Of a DNA stretch of 64,000 bases, positions 1 through 10,640 are shown one piece after another. The notes beneath the pieces are model-generated. The model ran no database searches and was not told the DNA's origin. It saw only the letters and a list, made by a program, of their open reading frames with translations. The translations under genes were made by a program, and so were the position numbers. Source of the stretch: Epichloe hybrida (lineage: Eukaryota > Ascomycota > Sordariomycetes > Hypocreales > Clavicipitaceae). The stretch lies in NCBI GenBank assembly GCA_019022495.1, contig JAFEKR010000011.1, positions 558,001 to 622,000 of the forward strand, given 5' to 3'. Positions within the stretch are counted from its first letter, which is position 1, and every line of letters starts with the position of its first letter.

Positions 1-1066
1 TTATCAGAGTGTACAGCAACATGGTGAAGGTCAACCGCAAGGACGCAACATAACTCCATAATCGCTTTTGATTCGGCTGACGCTGTTCCATGGCAGCGCA
101 GAAGCTTTTGATGAGAAGGAGTAGGGCGAGAGAAGACAGACCGATGGTTGCGTCGAGGTGGACATTGGGTATTTTTTCCAGTGTGGTCCTCATTACTTGA
201 TACGGTGCCGCCTGGGTGTTGATGCCATGAATACCCAAAGCTGCCGGCATCTGCGTCGACATGATGGTGATGCTGGCAGCAGTGACAAATGCAGATATGG
301 GAATATATGGAATGAACTCTATGATCCAACCTAAGCGTAACAGTCCGAGGAGGACAAGTATAAGACCTGATATCAGGCTCAGTGCATGAGCGATCTGCTC
401 GTGACTGTAATTGTCATTGGATGCGCGTACGCGGGATACCACGCCACCTACCAGGAGAGAGCCAATCGCAGTTGTCTATCAATGGAAGAAGAATGTGAGC
501 TATCTCGTCGAAGGGGGTCGTTGTTCAGGTAGTGTAGTGGTGAGACCAAGAAAAGGATACACACATACGCCAATGACAATATCTTTGGAGGTTCCAAAGA
601 TCCAGTACGACACCGCTCCAGTGAAGGAAGTGTACAGCCCATATGGGGCATCAAGTTGGGCGAGCGAGGCATAGGCAATAGCTTGGGGGACGATAACCAA
701 GCCAATAGTGATTCCTGTGTCCACATACAATTAGTTCGCGATACCGATCTTGGTATTCGGTATGGGTGATTGAAAGCAGACCGTACCAGCCAGAACGTCT
801 CCCGCCAACCATCGCAAGTTATACCGTCGAGCCCACGACGCAGACGGGAACAAGTTTGTGATGTAGTCGACTGCCCCCTTCTTGGTTGGTTTCAACTCTT
901 TCAGCCACTCTAACACCGACGGCTCGTCTTCGAGGTAGATGTCCGCAGGGTCGAGAAGTGCTCCCGCTCGCTTGTCAAGTCCCTGAGGGAGCCCACGATA
1001 TTTGTTGTTGACATCGATACCGAGGATTCTGCGCACGACCAAGTCGGAGATTTTAGGGAGTATCAT
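1..1066 (-). CDS. SulP-family sulfate permease, 5' part (cut by window edge)
   Basis: Anion transporter of the plasma membrane, SulP/SLC26 family. Only the N-terminal ~300 residues lie in the window; the gene runs off the left edge. Exons read as 787-1066, 569-714 and 475-1, joined in phase by a GTACGG..CAG intron and a GTATGT..TAG intron. The first exon has a soluble N-terminus (LGIDVNNKYRGL, then PADIYLEDEPSVLEWL). It runs into the first membrane block, where GDVLAG is joined to GITIGLVIVPQAIAYASLA, a SulP hallmark. AQLDAPYGLYTSF, KDIVIG and further hydrophobic segments (GLILVLLGLLRLG, FIPYIPISAFVTAASITIM) follow. The ATG at 1066 is the first in frame; a TTG a few codons upstream is not used. 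Family is clear; substrate (sulfate) is inferred from family. The third-exon acceptor is the least certain junction. Confidence 0.85.
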
Positions 1067-2375
1067 ATTCACCAACAATACCCCAGCAACGGTAACAGTA
1101 ATAGATGGGGGTGTCCGGTCCTGTTAGGTTCGGCAATCCGGGCATGTGTACGGGTTATATGAAGCAAGTCAGTCGTGATACTGCCGACAAGATGGCTTCT
1201 CACAGTCAAGGTCGACAGGGAAGTCGTGGAAGGAGCAGCTCGTTCGAGAAACGTAGACGGAAGGAAGTGGGTGTAGTGCCGCGCGAGTGCCGAGCTGACA
1301 TGTATACACTTACTACTCACGCATCCAGGTCAAAGGGGTCGGCAGCAGATGAGAGAAAATGAGGTGAAGAATGATGTAAAGCACAATGTGACAAAGTGAT
1401 CACGTAAAACCTGATGCAGCGGTAACAACGAAAACAGGATGGGCTGGCTTCGGGATGTGATGCCGAGGACTCTTTGAGGGGCGGCAGTCGGGGAAGAACA
1501 GAACAAAACTCAACATCGGCGCGCACAAAGCTGGCTAGCAAACATGCCACCCGTCTACACTCTAATCCCCCCTGAATTGTTTTTCACAAATCTACCGAGT
1601 ACAAGCCCTGGTTTTTTTGTTCCTCTCCAACAGCTGCGATTAGCTACAAGTGCACTTTAACCCCTGAATTCTTTTAGAGAGCTACAAGGAAAATATACAG
1701 GGTATAGAGCGCTACTAAATAAACATAATTTCCTATGTACATTCGGAGTACGGACGTACCGTCCCAGAATTGCATGACGGATCGCGGGCGGTTCAGTCAT
1801 TCCACTGACCCGGATGAGACACGCACGCACGCACGCCGCGTCCAGCCACAAGAAGCGGCGGCCGGCCGATTCGATGATGTGGGGTGGCCCTGTTGGCCCT
1901 CGGAGCGGGACGTGGCGGGTATCGGTCGTGATGCCGCCGATGTGCCATCCCGACATTCCAGGACAAGTCAAGTGTCCCGCGTCGTGTCTTACCATGACGT
2001 CCCTCCGATGGCGCAAGTCATAGATGTGCAGGAACTGAACTGGAATGCACCCCAAACCCTCTCACTAAGGGGGTGGACGCCCTTGCCCTGGTAACCTTGT
2101 CGTCAAAAGATGTCGTTCCAATAGGTGAGCGCAATTCTTCTACTTTCTTTCTGTCTCGGCTCTTCGTGACCACGTGCCCTGTATTCAAGACCACGACGAA
2201 ATCTGACGTCGTTGGCTGCGAACTGTGAATGTACATGAACACATGAGATGTATACATCCGTCGTCTTCTTTACATCGTGCATCTCATGCTTTGGGTATTA
2301 TCAGTGTCCAATATTATTGGGCGGGGCATGATCAACCATGGGCTCTTTTTGTGTAGTATGTACTTCCCGCCCACT
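1067..2375. other. Intergenic: sulfate permease promoter to ALG9 3' end
   Basis: No credible coding region. It should hold the promoter and 5' UTR of the permease and the 3' UTR of ALG9. A mirror-like stretch GGAGTACGGACGTACCGTCC lies near 1745-1765. Open frames here have no recognisable protein features. Confidence 0.5.
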
Positions 2376-4407
2376 CTAGGCCTTTTTCCTTTGCAACAAA
2401 CAATGACGGCCCCATTTTCTCTTATACTTCTCTGGTATGACGTCTAGCTCAGGGACCCAAAGTGTGCGTGCTAAAATATGCGTGTTCGCGGCGTCCAGGA
2501 ATGGCTCGCACTGGACAATGTCCCATGCATCCTTATCAGCGATGTAATCAGGCTCATTGGGAGGCAACGGCTCTGTTCGCAGTGGATACTGGGTATCGAC
2601 GAGGAACGAGCAAGCCTCCTTGTCGACGTACTTGCCTGCATCTTCCTCGTTTCGGTCATTCAATCCACTGGTGGGTAGCCATGTGCCGCTCCAGAAGCCA
2701 AATCCAATTCTGGCCTCGGAGAATTCTCCCGGCAAGAGGCCTTTGAACTCGGAGCGCACAAACTTGGCGTGCATATCCTTGGGGAGGAAAAAAGATGATG
2801 GGAAGCGATACCACTCTTTCCCGAAACAAACGAGGTCTGCCTCACTTCCTAGCCGAGGTTGGCCGTGATTAGATCCCCATAGCCTCGAGTACACCTTGAG
2901 AGGGGCCGAGTATGCCGAGTAGATACCATAAAGCCTAAGAAGGCTCACATCCAACGCCAAGAGCATCACCGAGCCGACGGCAAAAAGCTTGAGGCGAGCA
3001 GGTATTTTCCCTGCAATGGTGCTCGGGTCTGTGCTTCCGATGGCAGCCAAGATGATATGCAGGGAAATAGCGGCGTTCAGCGTAAGGAATGGATATACCG
3101 GGTACATGAATCTCTCTTCTTTGTGAGGCTGTGCGGTGAAGATGGCCAACCACATGTAAAACGGCGCAACGAATACCACGGTTCGCAGTCCTGACTGAAA
3201 GCCATGTCCAGAGGGCGAAATCACTTTCTGGAGCAAGAACAAGGGAAGAGCTAGAAGAGCCAGGACGAACCATATGTTGAAATTGAGCGCCAAGTTCTTG
3301 ATGTAGAACGTCCAAGGCTCTGTGCCATACAAATTTGGGCCACCACCAGTAGACGAAAAGATGTTGTACTTGACAATGTTCCAGCTGACAACGACAATCT
3401 TTTTATAGAAGAAGAGATTGACGAGAAAGTCGAGAAACTATTGACACTGTTAGAACAATCCCAGAAACCTGGTACAGCAAAATTGCTTGGGATAGCTCAC
3501 CAGAACAATGAAGCCGGCAATAACACCTCGAAGGAATCGGATGATGGCGTCGATGAAAGCATCCTTGTCGCTGAAGAAGACGAGTACCAGCTCTTCCAGC
3601 AAATACGGCGCACAAAGAGCAGAAGCAAACGGCCACCCAAGGATCCCCGCCACAGCAAACCAAAAGATGCCATGGGCGGTCTTGATGCCCCCGCGCCAGT
3701 TCATAAACGAAGCCGCTCCGATCATGCACATGTACATGGCAAAACTTGACGGCAAGAAGGAGGCACTCGCATGAAAGTTTCCAGGGCTTGTTATGGTTGC
3801 AAAGAGGAAGATCATTCCAATTCTACCATTCATAGTCAGGCCTATGACTTTGAACAACATCGTCTGGCAGATGGCGCAGAGAAAGGCGAGGCCATAGCGT
3901 ATGAAGTAGAACTCGGAGACCTGCAACACATTTAGTTGAGGGAAATGACGCGAGCTGCAAGACTGACATGAAGCCGACCTTGGAAGAATGAGGCAGTAGT
4001 CGACGAAGGTTGCCCACTACGGAGTGCAGTCCAACATACAGCCAGCTTCGAATCGCGTAGTCAGGGGAGTACTCCCATGTCTGCAAGCCGTAGCCATGAG
4101 ACAGATAGTGAGCTGGCTCCCAGTAGTTGAAGGTCTCATCGCAGTCTTGAATGGGAGCGAACAAGGCGGCCATCATGGCGGCCGCGAAGAAGAGATAAAA
4201 GGCGGTAATGGGCTCGATTGGCAACGGCACCTTGCGCCTGTGTTCACGATCCGGGTCAGCAATCTCACATGCCTCCGTGAGTTGCCGCTCGGGCCAGCAA
4301 CCAAGAAAGAATGACAGGATAGCATTCTCCGAAACCTACTTCTTCTTCGCATGGCTGGAGGCTGGATGCTCGAATTGCCGCTGGTCTCGCGGGGGATTCG
4401 GTGCCAT
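2376..4407 (-). CDS. ALG9: ALG9 alpha-1,2-mannosyltransferase (dolichol-P-mannose dependent)
   Basis: ER membrane GT22 enzyme that adds alpha-1,2-mannose from dolichol-P-mannose to the lipid-linked N-glycan precursor on the lumenal side. Four exons (4340-4407, 3979-4237, 3501-3920, 2376-3437) give 602 residues, the size expected for fungal ALG9. The signature APIQDCDETFNYWEP lies at about residues 50-64, with the acidic D54/D56/E57 of the first lumenal loop. It is followed by HGYGLQTWEYSPDYAIRSWLY. Many hydrophobic segments follow, then GTEPWTFYIKNL. The start at 4407 makes a short basic N-terminus (HAKKKRKV) before the first membrane helix. The exon 2 donor is GTCGGC, a weak site, but the join K-VSEFYF fits the family. 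It is divergent from NAF1 with 514 bp between the starts. Confidence 0.93.
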
Positions 4408-4921
4408 TGTCGTGTTTGTCCTGGCGATTGTTGAGAGTCGTTGTTGTCGCCAATACGTGGGGATCTTCTCAAGCTCGCTTGTGCCAACCGCCCCACCCGC
4501 AGCCACTGGGGGGTGAGCACTGAGCACTGATGAATAACGCTAAGGGGCACCCTCGACCCACCTGCCGATGGCCTACACCCATTGTACACCTTTTTTTTTT
4601 TTTTTTTTTTCGTCCGTCGCAGGCTCGATCCAGTTGGGTGCAAAAGAATTTTTGTTCGTCGAAAGAAAAAAATCTCAGTTTTCGCGACGTCGCAAGATTT
4701 GATCTTCCGGATACATTTCCTCAGACGTCATCTGTACTGAAACTCTTCTCGGCCGTCATCTTTGTAACATCAAATTCCCATCTTCACTTACGGAAATATT
4801 CCTACACAAATTCTATTGGTTGCGCGCAACCCTCTCATAGCTCTCATAGCTGTCAGAGTTTTCTTTCTCCCTTTATTCCGACTTCGCAGGAAGCTGGTCT
4901 TCCGTAAATATCGTCCTCACA
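4408..4921. promoter_or_regulatory. Divergent promoter region ALG9 / NAF1
   Basis: 514 bp shared by two outward-facing start codons. It contains an uninterrupted run of 20 T at 4591-4610, which may act as a nucleosome-poor poly(dA:dT) tract. Further down it contains pyrimidine-rich sequence typical of a fungal 5' leader before 4922. No TATA box is obvious. Confidence 0.5.
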
Positions 4922-6577
4922 ATGTCTGGCTTCCAGATTCCCGGACTGGGGCAAGCGAAACCGAACGAGTCACTTCCTCCCCTTCCTGTTGATGTCATCG
5001 CTGCCGCCGCCAGTGTGGGCGATGTAAACGTCCCGTCAAATGCCGCCGCCCACGAAAAGACCTCCGAAGTAGAAGAGCCCATTATCACGGATGACGCTTC
5101 TCAGTGCAATCCAGATGTCGATGCCATGAATGTCGATGGACCTGGGAGTCCTCCATCACTGACCGGAGCCCTTGAAGCGGCCATCGGTGGACTGGACACT
5201 GAGACCAATGCGCCAGAGCAGACACAGCTTCCCACGGACGAACCCGAGCTTCAAAACGACCAAGGCGATCATCCAGAGTGGGAGATAGACTCGTCGCCTT
5301 ATAAATCCTCCTCCGACTCCAGCAGCTCCGATTCCTCCTCCGACTCCTCCGACTCTGACAACGAGGGCTACAAGCTCCTAGGCGTAGAGGAAACGGCCCG
5401 TCTTCTCCTGGAAGCTGAAGGGGGATCTGACGACGAAGGCGACCGCGGCAAAGGCATCAGCGCAGCGCAACTTCGAACGAAGAACGAAATTGCCGAAGAA
5501 ATTATATCCAGACCCGAAATCGAATTGACAGAAGAGATGAAGATCGAAGAGCTCGGGTCGATAGAGAACATTGTCGACAGCATTGTTCTTGTCAAGGCCA
5601 TCACTCCGGGAGAGTACCAAGTACTCGATACCGGTTCTGTTCTCTGCACTGCCGAACGAAAAGTCGTTGGTGCCGTGGCAGAAACTATCGGCAAGGTCGT
5701 GCAACCCATGTACACCGTCTACTTCACCTCCGCGGATGAAATCAAGGAATTGGGCCTCGAGGTTGGCACCAAGCTCTTTTACCCCGTGGATCATGCATCC
5801 TACGTTTTCACAGAACCATTGAAGAACCTCAAGGGCTCCGACGCCAGTAACTTGCACGACGAAGAAGTCGGCGACGATGAGATGGAGTTTTCAGATGACG
5901 AAAAGGAAGCAGAGTACAAGAGGGCGATGAAGCAGAAAAAGAAAGACAAATGGAAGAGTAAGAATGAAACTAGCACGGGAGGCAGTAATAAGGGCCCCCA
6001 CCCTTTGAGTCAAGAGGTGTCTGTTGATGGCGGATTGAACTACGACGACGATGATGGTCCATATAAGCCTCTCACTCGACCGCCCGGTTTTGAAAGCGGA
6101 CCTGTCTCTAGCGGAACCCTTGAACCAACACCAAGGGCTGGATTCAGGCGCGGTGGTCGAGGTGGCGACGCAAGAGGAAGAGGAGGTCGTGGGAGAGGAT
6201 CCGGCCGAGGGGGTAGCCGTGGCGGATACGGAGGAGGGCCATCAAGAGATGGTTACTCTCTGCCGCCCCAAGCCAATTCTCAGTCATGTTCTGCGCCGCA
6301 ACCTACAGTGCAAGCTGCTCTTCCGCCCGTCATGCCCAGCTTCGGCTTTCAGTTTCCCGGCTGGCCACAAACCCCAGCCGGCCAGGGCCAAGCTGCTCCT
6401 CCTCCACCGCCTCCTCCTGGTTGGCCTGCCCAAGGGCAATTCCAAGCTGCTTCTCCCAATGCATTCGTCAATCCTGCCTTTGTGGCAGCGTTGATGAGTC
6501 AGATGCAGCAGCAAAATGGTCAACAGGCTTGGGGGGGACAATCACAGCAGCCACCTCACGGAGGTCAAGGGCAGTGA
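4922..6577 (+). CDS. NAF1: NAF1-like H/ACA snoRNP assembly factor
   Basis: Nuclear chaperone that binds the dyskerin-family pseudouridine synthase during H/ACA RNP assembly, before exchange for Gar1. Single exon, 551 residues. The order is an acidic and serine-rich N-terminal half (SSDSSSSDSSSDSSDSDNEG near residues 129-148), then a Gar1/Naf1 beta-barrel domain at roughly 205-330. The domain includes IVDSIVLVKAITPGEYQVLD and VVGAVAETIGKVVQPMYTV, ending at GTKLFYP. A basic helix rich in lysine, an RGG-rich segment (GGRGGDARGRGGRGRGSGRG near 415) and a proline/glutamine-rich tail follow. This order is standard for fungal NAF1. The ATG at 4922 follows a pyrimidine-rich leader. Length and domain order make Gar1 itself unlikely. 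Confidence 0.93.
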   Translation: MSGFQIPGLGQAKPNESLPPLPVDVIAAAASVGDVNVPSNAAAHEKTSEVEEPIITDDASQCNPDVDAMNVDGPGSPPSLTGALEAAIGGLDTETNAPEQTQLPTDEPELQNDQGDHPEWEIDSSPYKSSSDSSSSDSSSDSSDSDNEGYKLLGVEETARLLLEAEGGSDDEGDRGKGISAAQLRTKNEIAEEIISRPEIELTEEMKIEELGSIENIVDSIVLVKAITPGEYQVLDTGSVLCTAERKVVGAVAETIGKVVQPMYTVYFTSADEIKELGLEVGTKLFYPVDHASYVFTEPLKNLKGSDASNLHDEEVGDDEMEFSDDEKEAEYKRAMKQKKKDKWKSKNETSTGGSNKGPHPLSQEVSVDGGLNYDDDDGPYKPLTRPPGFESGPVSSGTLEPTPRAGFRRGGRGGDARGRGGRGRGSGRGGSRGGYGGGPSRDGYSLPPQANSQSCSAPQPTVQAALPPVMPSFGFQFPGWPQTPAGQGQAAPPPPPPPGWPAQGQFQAASPNAFVNPAFVAALMSQMQQQNGQQAWGGQSQQPPHGGQGQ

Positions 6578-7975
6578 CGGCATATGGCCATGTAGGACAC
6601 AGCCTTGTTTCGTAGGATCTCGTGTGTTCTTGTGGGAATGTTGCATATTGTTTGTACCGGCGTTTCGGCATCGTTTCCTCAGGAGCAATGTTATCGGAGG
6701 GTGTCCAGGATCCAGGGAAAAGCATCTAACCGGCGTTTTATACTTTGACTTGTTGAGTGCTAAAATTTACGGCAGTGGTCTCTACTTGTACCAATATGTC
6801 TAAGCCCTATTTCTTCCCTAGTTGTGGCCATGCATCCCGCGTCAACACAGTCGCAAAGATTATCGCCAACCTTGTCATTAACCTCGCAGCACCCTATATC
6901 TCATTTAGAGCCCGTAATCAAGGCTACATTTACGCGCCACCCACAAGTCCACAGCGCCCTTTTGTTCGCAAGTGATGAACCTGTGAGTGAGTACATTGGC
7001 AAATTACCTCTATACCTTCAGATACAGGGATATGTCTGTAGAAGCCAAGTAGTAGAGTATCCCGATTACTTCCTACGCCACGGAAAATATCGAATAAGAT
7101 GGGTACCCGGTATTCAGGAATATATTGAATTGGTGAGAAATTCCCTGTCGGTACCATCAATGTGTAGCCTACGGGCTCCAAAGAGATGGAGTGATTTAAA
7201 AAAAAATCTCTCATGATGATGCCAAGGCCGCAATGCTCAGAGTCACACGGCATCAGTTGCTGGGAGGCGAGTTGATAGAGGCAAAGCGGGAATCTCCAAC
7301 ACATCTTTTTCTCTTTCCAGAGCTTCCGCGATTGCTGCTCCAATGAGAGAAAGCACCCGGCTTTCCCCGACTAGTTCTCGTCTAGACACGCATAGCTAGT
7401 GATACAAGTTGGAAAGTACTGGTACAAGTCCGATGCGTTGACCACAAGTATACAAGTATGCTGAGAAAGGAAAAGTAAAACGAGAACCGTTGGTTATTTG
7501 CGTCCATGCCCCCCCCCCTTTCTAATTTGTAAATGATCCTACCTCCTCCCATGTCCATGAAACACTGTGTGTATGGTGTCCAAGATGGGTGTCGACACAG
7601 AAGCGATGACCAGCTGTCCAGTCTCTGGTCGGCAAATGCTTGTATACATGCGTTCCTTCTACGCAGAACGCCAGCCTGAGGTTTCCGCAGACGTCAGGTG
7701 GTAGTCCTAAGCCGCCATATATCTATCCCCCGAGTCCCTCCGCTTGCGAGCAGAGCAGCACGCATGAACGTCTCCCAGTACATGCCAGCATTGGTCATCG
7801 GCCAGCCAATTCACACCATGGCGCGCGAGCACAAGATCTGTGAGAGGCACCTCAGGCCATGCCCACTTGTCCACTCCCTCTCGGCTCAGTCCAGGAAAGT
7901 CGTCATCCACCCAGGAAAGCTGACGTCGGGGGGCAAAAGAAGAGACTCGTTTCGTGTCCCCCCCCCCCCCCGTGT
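6578..7975. other. Intergenic: NAF1 3' side to PSF2 3' side
   Basis: 1.4 kb between convergent genes with no supported gene. Contains homopolymer C near 7508-7517 and 7960-7970. Short open frames lack protein-like composition. Confidence 0.45.
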
Positions 7976-8830
7976 TCATATTCCCATGTCATCATCACTC
8001 GGCTCATCATCCACGTCCGCCCTCTCCTCTTCCTCCCTCCTCACGGTCTCACCACTAGCACCAATCTTCCGCACCCCCTCCACCACGCCCGTGACAAACC
8101 CCCTGCTCTCAGCCAGCTCCATTGCGCCAACACCCCTCAGGCTCATGACGCCGTCAACACCACCCTCCAGCTGCGTGGTACTGCTTCTCATCTTGGCGGC
8201 CCTCACCTCCTGCAGATCCCTCAGGAGCGAGCGAACTTCCGACGAGGAGACAATGTCGTCGCCCGCATGCGCGAGCAGCATCTCTGCCAGCTCGAACCAG
8301 TGGTACGGCAACGCACCAGAGGGGGAGTCGGCCGTACAAGATGGCAAGAACGGCGGTGACAAGACGATTTCGTTGTCTGAAAAGGCATCGTTGATTCGTC
8401 TCGCGTTTCCGCGAGAATCGGCTCGAGAGATGGGTGGCGGTGGCGGCGCCCAGCCCTTGGGATCGATCTTGGTTTCTTGGTGGATCACATGGCGAAGTGA
8501 GTCGGGATGCAGCCATGGCGGAGGGACGATGTTGGCGCGCCGTTGTTTCTTGAGCAGGAGCGCCAGCCACAGGGGGAGATTGCTTCTTCGAGGGGGTCGT
8601 AGTTGAGGTGTTGGACCCTATTCTCAGTGAGGGGTTAGCCAAGAGGACGCTGAGTCACTGTGCTATCGGGGGGCGGGGGAGCGCGGAGAAGAAACGGCTG
8701 GGGTGGTCTTTCGTACTGAGAGCAGATCAATGGACTCTAATCTTTGTCGCGGAACAACCGTGACGAGCTCCATTTCGCATAGAAAAGATACCTCTGAGGA
8801 CACCAGTCCCGGGGGGAGAGGTAGGGCCAT
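7976..8830 (-). CDS. PSF2: GINS complex subunit PSF2
   Basis: Subunit of the GINS tetramer, part of the CMG replicative helicase needed for origin firing and fork progression. Two exons (8717-8830 and 7976-8617) are joined by a 99 bp intron, giving 251 residues. The N-terminus [20 protein letters not shown] with [16 protein letters not shown] is characteristic of PSF2. Exon 2 restores GPTPQLRPP and [20 protein letters not shown], then the C-terminal domain with [19 protein letters not shown] and [13 protein letters not shown]. The tail is acidic ([11 protein letters not shown]). The ATG at 8830 is supported by the conserved first residues; open sequence upstream of it is low complexity. A 300-residue open frame on the opposite strand is a shadow. 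Confidence 0.94.
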
Positions 8831-9561
8831 GGCAAGACGTGCGATGCGCCAGCCAGATGGCAGCAAACGTCGCGATGGGTGGTGGTGGTGGTGTTTTGCG
8901 CGCCCGCCCCCGCGTAAAGAGGTCAAGCCCTTGTCTGGCCCAATCCAGGGTGACAGCCGGTCCCCACTGACCCACCACTTACATCATAACGTTGTATGAT
9001 ACGTACTATATTGACCTTGTCCTTGAAACCAACTTCGCATTCAATATCAGGTCAAGCCTCATTACATTTCACTGACACCACCACCACGCACGCAGACCAC
9101 CACCACAGCAGCCTCAGCAACCCCCACTGAGCGAATTACGTGACGCTCAAAAATGAAAGAACACGGAACAGCCAACGTTCAATTCCAATGCTACTTGACA
9201 TCATTTTTCCATGAAAAAGAAAAGGCAAAATCCGCCGCAGACAAAAGACCCAATCAGGCAAATCGACATGTAACGAATTTCCCATCCTCGTCTTATCCCG
9301 TCTGTCAACAAGGTCGTCTTATACTCCCCGTGTCGGGACCTGCCCGCGCAAAGGGCAAAATTTTCCTCGGATTTTTCCTCCAACGTGAAACCCTTCTGCA
9401 CCGTTACTTTTTATCCATCCCAATCACCTTATGGCGGACAAGAAGAAGAAGAAGCCCTTCACAGACGCTACGCCACGCTAAAAATCAACAACGAACAGAA
9501 ACCCTCAAGTAAGAGGCAAATCGACATGGGCAGTGCTGACTCTGGTCATCAACATGAAACC
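8831..9561. other. Intergenic: PSF2 promoter and 3' flank of the Zn2Cys6 gene
   Basis: 731 bp without a supported gene. It carries short CACCAC/GGTGGT-type low-complexity sequence near 8878-8892 and 9079-9105. Confidence 0.45.
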
Positions 9562-10640
9562 TCAAAAGACGAGACTATCCAAAACTCGGCTTCGCCCCTC
9601 GCCAGCGAAGCCGTTGAAGCCGTCAAAGTCGTGCTCGCAAGCCTGCTGCGCAAGATACTGGAGTGCACTCCGTAGGTGTAGATGAAAATCCTCGGCGCCG
9701 AGCTCGCTCAACAATCTCTGGCCACTTTTCAAGTGGGCCTGTGCAGCTTCGCTGTCGCTGTTGAAGGTTTCAAAGATGACGAAAAACATGCAGCAGACTA
9801 CTGCTTCACGGAGATCAGTCTGTTGCGATGTGGCTTTTCTGGTCTCTGATAGAGCCAGCCCGTAGCAGATGAGGGCTTCACCATAGTAATCCCGTCCCGT
9901 GACCTTTCCGAGGGACGCGAGGTCGTGGCTCTTGGCATAAATGAGTGTGTGCGCGGCAAGAGTGGCGTAGCGTATGGCTGCGCTGTCTTGTGCCAACTGT
10001 GGAAGCGTGGACTCCCAGAACAGATCGTCGAAGACTGTGCAGGACGGAGTGGTGGCGGAATGGGACGCAACGGCGCGAGGTGCATAGCCTGGATATGTGT
10101 ACGGACTGCTTTGGGAGTCGACGGAGGCAGGCGGTGACAGGCTTCCGGATGACTGAAACTGCCAAGAGTAGTCATGCGGAGCGATGTCGAGCTCTTCAGG
10201 CGATGATGTGATGTCGAGAGCCGGACTGGGAAGCGCGATCAGAGGCTTTCTCATAGAGGAATCTGTTTTCGTCGACTTGGAATGGCTGTGGATTGCCTCG
10301 TAGCCGCCGCAGTAGCCAGCCCATTTGATACAGTTCTTGCACGCAGGCTTTGTCTCGTCGCATTTAACATGACGCTTTCTGAGTTCAAACATGTCAGTCC
10401 AATGTTCATCACGTCTCTGCCCATACCTCGCTCCATTTTTTTGCCTACTTGCCTGTGATAATTCTCGTTAGTGTCACGTTCTTTTTAATAACTCGTGGTC
10501 CGTGGTCCGGATGACCAGATCAAATAGGCAAGTTGAGCAAGACTGTGAACGAGACACTTACAAGTAACACACCCCGTCCGCACTTTGGCAAACTTGGCAC
10601 GTGTTGCGCGCTTTCTCTTGGTGACAGGAGAGGCCGACAT
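9562..10640 (-). CDS. Zn2Cys6 binuclear-cluster transcription factor, short
   Basis: Probable nuclear DNA-binding regulator. Simplest model: exons 10558-10640 and 9562-10378, 299 residues. The six zinc-binding cysteines fall at 24, 27, 34, 41, 44 and 51 with spacing CX2CX6CX6CX2CX6C, split by the intron after Cys27. Basic residues precede the cluster (TKRKRATRAKFAKVR). The rest is a serine/proline-rich linker and a helical segment containing TLAAHTLIYAKSHDLASLGK and EAAQAHLKSGQRLLSELG, as in fungus-specific regulators with a truncated activation region. The protein is shorter than usual for the class, so a further 3' exon may be missed. An upstream exon starting at an ATG at 10772 (MLNTSPAEDQQLQQ) can be spliced in phase and would extend the N-terminus. 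Target genes cannot be inferred. Confidence 0.78.

Noticed and set aside
1657..2094. Two open frames of about 120-130 codons on opposite strands
   Set aside because: No conserved motif, no intron context, and they mirror each other in GC-rich intergenic DNA.
7698..8606. Open frame of about 300 codons on the plus strand
   Set aside because: It is antisense to PSF2, whose protein is clearly conserved; the plus-strand translation is Ser/Pro low complexity with no family features.
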